Assembly: GCF_014218275.1 (NCBI RefSeq)
Contig: NZ_AP023213.1
Coordinates: 2,334,001-2,398,000 of the forward strand
From: Citrifermentans bremense
GTDB taxonomy: Bacteria; Desulfobacterota; Desulfuromonadia; Geobacterales; Geobacteraceae
Direction: 5' to 3'
DNA: 64,000 nucleotides
Below are positions 61,199-64,000 of the stretch, piece by piece. The notes beneath the pieces are model-generated. The model ran no database searches and was not told the DNA's origin. It was given only the letters and a program-made list of their open reading frames with translations. The first letter of the stretch is position 1; each line of letters begins with the position of its first letter. A program made the translations under genes and the position numbers.

Positions 61199-62230
61199 TC
61201 AGGCATCTGGGCTAACCGCCCTTGCTCTTCCCCTTTTCAAGAGGAAGGCGGCGACGCAGACCAGGGCCAGGGTGAGGACGGTGCCGACGATGCCGGGAAC
61301 GGCACTGGCGACAGCAGGCACACCAGAGGCGGCATTCGGCAGCGGACCGGACGCGCGCTTCACGGCGTAATCGGGAAACCAGGCGCTTTTTTCCTGAAGG
61401 CGGGCGAGAAACGCGTGCATCCCTTCCCCCGTGCCGGCAGCGACATCGGGGCGACCAGCCTTGGCGATGGACCATTCCAACCCGTCGGGGTTTTGAGAGG
61501 CCAGCTGGGAAAAGAAGCCGGAGGCGGCCAGTGCCAGGAACAGGAAGGCAGCCAAAACCGTTGAACGGGAACGCCCTGCGCTTCCCTCCGGCGCACGTTG
61601 AAGCAGTTCCGGTCGCGCCTTGCGCACAAAAGACAAGACGGCAACGGTGATCACCCCCTCGACCGCTCCGATGGCAAGGTGGATCGGCTGCATCAGCAAC
61701 AGGAAACGCTCCAGGGGAAGCGAAGAGATCCCCGATAACCCCGTTTCCAGCACGACCGCCAGGGAGCCCAGCTGCAGCGACACCAGCGCCGAGGTCATAA
61801 CGGCCAGGGTCTCGCGAATTCTCCCGGGCGAGCCGCTGGAAAGGCCGCGGTACAGGAATGGGTAGACCAGGAAGGAAGGGATGATGCCCAGGTTGAAGAT
61901 GTTGCAGCCAAGCGCGAGGAGGCCGCCGTCGGCAAAAAATAGAGCCTGCACCACCAGCACGGAAGCGACGGTAAGGAAGGAGGCCCAGGGGCCGAGCAAA
62001 ACCGCCAGCAGCAGCCCACCGCTCAGGTGCCCGCTGGAACCGGTTCCGGGAATGGAAAAGTTGATCATCTGGGAGGCAAAGAGGAAGGCTCCGAGCACCC
62101 CCATCAGGGGCGCCTGGCGATCGTCCTGCTCGCGGCGCAGCTTTGCAGAGCTGAGGGCGATGGTTCCTGCCGAGACAGCCCACATGGCCCCTCCCACCGC
62201 CGGGGATAGCAAAGCGTCTGCCATGTGCAT
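61199..62230 (-). CDS. Fused nickel/cobalt ECF transporter unit CbiM-CbiN type
   Basis: A 343-residue membrane protein. The first about 220 residues are the CbiM/NikM substrate unit, with the required N-terminus MHMADALLSPAVG whose His ligates the metal. GTGSSGHLSGGLL and HLAIGAVEGVITVAVL are also family runs. The last part (about 235-343) is CbiN/NikN-like with the PDGLEWSIAKAG run. GAGGAG lies eight bases before the ATG at 62228-62230; a longer frame would bury the metal-binding N-terminus. No cobalamin riboswitch is visible upstream, so nickel is as likely as cobalt. Confidence 0.9.
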   Translation of the reverse strand: MHMADALLSPAVGGAMWAVSAGTIALSSAKLRREQDDRQAPLMGVLGAFLFASQMINFSIPGTGSSGHLSGGLLLAVLLGPWASFLTVASVLVVQALFFADGGLLALGCNIFNLGIIPSFLVYPFLYRGLSSGSPGRIRETLAVMTSALVSLQLGSLAVVLETGLSGISSLPLERFLLLMQPIHLAIGAVEGVITVAVLSFVRKARPELLQRAPEGSAGRSRSTVLAAFLFLALAASGFFSQLASQNPDGLEWSIAKAGRPDVAAGTGEGMHAFLARLQEKSAWFPDYAVKRASGPLPNAASGVPAVASAVPGIVGTVLTLALVCVAAFLLKRGRARAVSPDA

Positions 62231-62576
62231 GTTGTAATCTCCTCTCAACCCGCCGGAAACGGTAGCACGAATGTCATATAAGTAACACCGGAAGGTATAC
62301 AAGAAGCTCAGAACAGTGTCAACGCAATATGAGGGCAAACAGGAAGCAATAACGTATACGGTTTGACAGCGCTATCAAGGTCTGGTTGAGCTCACGAAAG
62401 ACACGTTTACCGCCAAGATCTTTCCGACACCGACAGTAAGATTTCCAAGAAAACACCCTTCTCTTTCTTTTAAAATAATGCTAATGTCTCGCCCTGCAAC
62501 TCAGCCGGCATGCTTGTCGGAACAGGTTTTTCCGTTGCAGTCCCATCTCATCCATCGGTGCACGGAGCTTCACCCA
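62231..62576. other. Divergent region upstream of cbiM and the histidine kinase
   Basis: About 346 bases with AT-rich parts. Two GTATAC hexamers lie near 62295 and 62353. I found no cobalamin riboswitch core and no clear NikR palindrome. No gene is visible. Confidence 0.45.
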
Positions 62577-64000
62577 ATGGCCGCCTCAGAAAAACAAGCA
62601 GTGCATTTCACTGCAAAGTGCACGGTACTGCTGGCGTTCTTCGTCGCGCTCTTTTTCCCTGCTGGCTACTTTGTCATCAGTTACCAGTATGTTGCAGGGA
62701 GCCTTGAGACAGAAGCCGAGATCAATGCCAGAATCGTCGGCGGTTTGAGCGACCAGAGCCCCGGATCGCTGCACGCCCAGGCCCACCGCCTGGAGGGGAT
62801 GCTCCCGCAGCACCCGAATTCGCGACACCCCGACTTCAGCAGGATATTAGATGCCAAGGGCCGGGTCCTCGCCACCCGGGGCGACGCCCTTCCCGAACCG
62901 GTGATCACCCGTGCGCACGAAATCGTCTACGCCGGGAAGACCACCGGCAGCATCGAGATCAGCCGCTCGCTCAGGCCCATCTTGACCAAGACTGCACTGG
63001 TCGCCATTTTCGGCCTCAGCGTCGGCCTTGTCGTCTTTATCCTCCTACCCTTCCGTGCCATCAACCGCGCCAACCGTCAGTTGCAGGACTCCTACAATTT
63101 CCTTACCAAGGTCATGGAGAGTAGCGCCAACGCGATGATCGTCCTCGATCCTGAGGGGAAGATCGGAATGGTCAACGGCCGTTGCACCGAGATGAGCGGC
63201 TACCGCCGCGAAGACCTCTACGGCTCGGAGATCGACCGGCTGCTCTGCCCGCAATCGTTCGATACGGTTCTTGAACAACTGCGCCAGGTGTCAAGCGGCG
63301 AAGCGGAGATCGTCAAGTTCGAGACCGACCTGCTCAGAAAGGATGGCAGCACCATCGCAATCGCCTGCGGCGCAACACCGGTGTACCAGGAAGGGCGTAT
63401 CGCCAGCACGGTGCTCTCGGTCGAGAACATAACCGAGCGCAGGCACTCAATCGAGCAGCTGAAGGCAGCCAAGGAGTACACGGAAAACCTGATCCAGGCT
63501 GCCTGCGTAATGATCCTGGGGCTCGACCAGAAAGGGAAAGTGACCCTGCTAAACCGCACGGCCGAAGAGGTAACCGGGTACGACGCCGCCGAGCTGCTCG
63601 GAAAGAACTGGTTCGAGACGGTGATGGGGGCGGAGGCGTTCTACAAGATGTGCACCATACCCGGGATGGTAGGCGAAAGCGTGAACCGTTGCGCCTTCGA
63701 AAACCAGATCGTCACCAAGGCGGGCGTGGTTCGGACCATCTCCTGGCGCAACAGCGCCATCATGGAAAAGGGCGAACGGCTCGGCACGCTCTGCTTCGGG
63801 ATCGACATCACAGAACACCGCAAGATCGAAGCGCAGCTAAGGCATTCCCAGAAGATGGAATCGATCGGACAGCTGGCCGGCGGCGTCGCCCATGACTTCA
63901 ACAACATGCTGAGCGTGATCCTGGGATACGCCCAGCTCTGCCAGATCGAGGCCGAGGAAAACAGCCCGCTTTGGCTCTACCTCCAGGAGATCGTCAAGGC
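62577..64000 (+). CDS. PAS-domain hybrid-type sensor histidine kinase (partial, cut at window end)
   Basis: The first 474 residues of a membrane sensor kinase. It has two membrane helices (about 14-36 and 137-158) enclosing a short periplasmic domain, then two PAS domains (about 170-285 and 300-420; PAS runs SSANAMIVLDPEGKIGMVNG and ACVMILGLDQKGKVTLLN, with GYRREDLYG and GYDAAELLG). The dimerisation helix follows with the phospho-acceptor His439 in QLAGGVAHDFNNMLSVILGY. The ATPase domain lies beyond the window. The HDFNNMLSVI form of the H box is common in Geobacterales kinases. Signal and partner are unknown. CGGAG is about ten bases before the ATG. Confidence 0.88.
   Translation, partial: MAASEKQAVHFTAKCTVLLAFFVALFFPAGYFVISYQYVAGSLETEAEINARIVGGLSDQSPGSLHAQAHRLEGMLPQHPNSRHPDFSRILDAKGRVLATRGDALPEPVITRAHEIVYAGKTTGSIEISRSLRPILTKTALVAIFGLSVGLVVFILLPFRAINRANRQLQDSYNFLTKVMESSANAMIVLDPEGKIGMVNGRCTEMSGYRREDLYGSEIDRLLCPQSFDTVLEQLRQVSSGEAEIVKFETDLLRKDGSTIAIACGATPVYQEGRIASTVLSVENITERRHSIEQLKAAKEYTENLIQAACVMILGLDQKGKVTLLNRTAEEVTGYDAAELLGKNWFETVMGAEAFYKMCTIPGMVGESVNRCAFENQIVTKAGVVRTISWRNSAIMEKGERLGTLCFGIDITEHRKIEAQLRHSQKMESIGQLAGGVAHDFNNMLSVILGYAQLCQIEAEENSPLWLYLQEIVK

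Noticed and set aside
62231..62576. Possible cobalamin riboswitch or NikR operator upstream of the CbiMN gene
   Set aside because: I looked for the cobalamin core motif and for a GTATGA or GTGTTAC-type palindrome. Only a lone GTAACAC half and two GTATAC hexamers are present.

Overview
The window looks like a chromosomal segment of a Geobacterales bacterium (a Geobacter, Geomonas or Citrifermentans type). The reasons are high GC with C/G-ending codons, a branched-chain-type ABC importer set among phenylacetate-CoA ligases and indolepyruvate:ferredoxin oxidoreductase, a monohaem cytochrome c, an FMN-binding protein of the Desulfovibrio type, rubredoxin, and many short C-rich intergenic repeats. 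This assignment rests on gene content only. I see no rRNA, CRISPR array, prophage or insertion sequence.

Layout. 0.2-3.3 kb: copper resistance (CsoR repressor, CopA ATPase, small metal-binding membrane protein) with two CsoR-type operators. 3.6-8.2 kb: aconitase A, then a CoA-disulfide-reductase-like flavoenzyme with rubredoxin. 8.7-11.5 kb: MFS transporter, VOC protein, FMN-binding protein, cytochrome c. 11.6-23.4 kb: a long minus-strand block for aromatic/branched acid use (iorA, iorB, paaK, ACT protein, two substrate-binding proteins, livHMGF, second paaK). 23.7-26.8 kb: single housekeeping-type genes (holin-like membrane protein, methyltransferase, DUF72, TcdA, small unknown). 27.0-31.7 kb: a MacA / split MacB / TolC exporter. 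32.0-38.8 kb: superoxide dismutase and a three-gene operon of exported proteins, each with a CsgG-like module joined to a different partner (FlgT-N-like, TPR, fibronectin III). 38.8-40.0 kb: two small proteins, tRNA-Leu and tRNA-Ala, each tRNA with a readable promoter and terminator. 40.1-45.4 kb: an AttH-type lipocalin-like protein with an FtsX-type ABC transporter and an unknown exported protein. 45.7-52.6 kb: AI-2E/PerM permease, two lipoproteins, a Spinster-type MFS transporter, an acyl-CoA synthetase-ACP-acyltransferase fusion, and a MucR regulator. 53.0-55.5 kb: a SAM-I riboswitch with its terminator ahead of two Cys/Met-metabolism PLP enzymes. 55.7-62.2 kb: a J-domain/leucine-rich-repeat protein, GDSL esterase, YaiI, cold-shock protein, and a CbiMN-CbiQ-CbiO nickel/cobalt importer. 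62.6 kb to the end: a PAS-domain histidine kinase cut by the window edge.

The parts most likely to hold undescribed biology are the CsgG-like trio at 33.0-38.8 kb, the Spinster/acyltransferase/LolB-like lipoprotein group at 47.3-51.8 kb, the AttH-type exporter with its unknown partner at 40.1-45.4 kb, and a nested family of intergenic repeats found at six places. Starts were moved from the longest open frame to an internal codon wherever a clear ribosome binding site or the family N-terminus required it. Two short genes, rubredoxin and a zinc-ribbon protein, were found by reading the minus strand directly.
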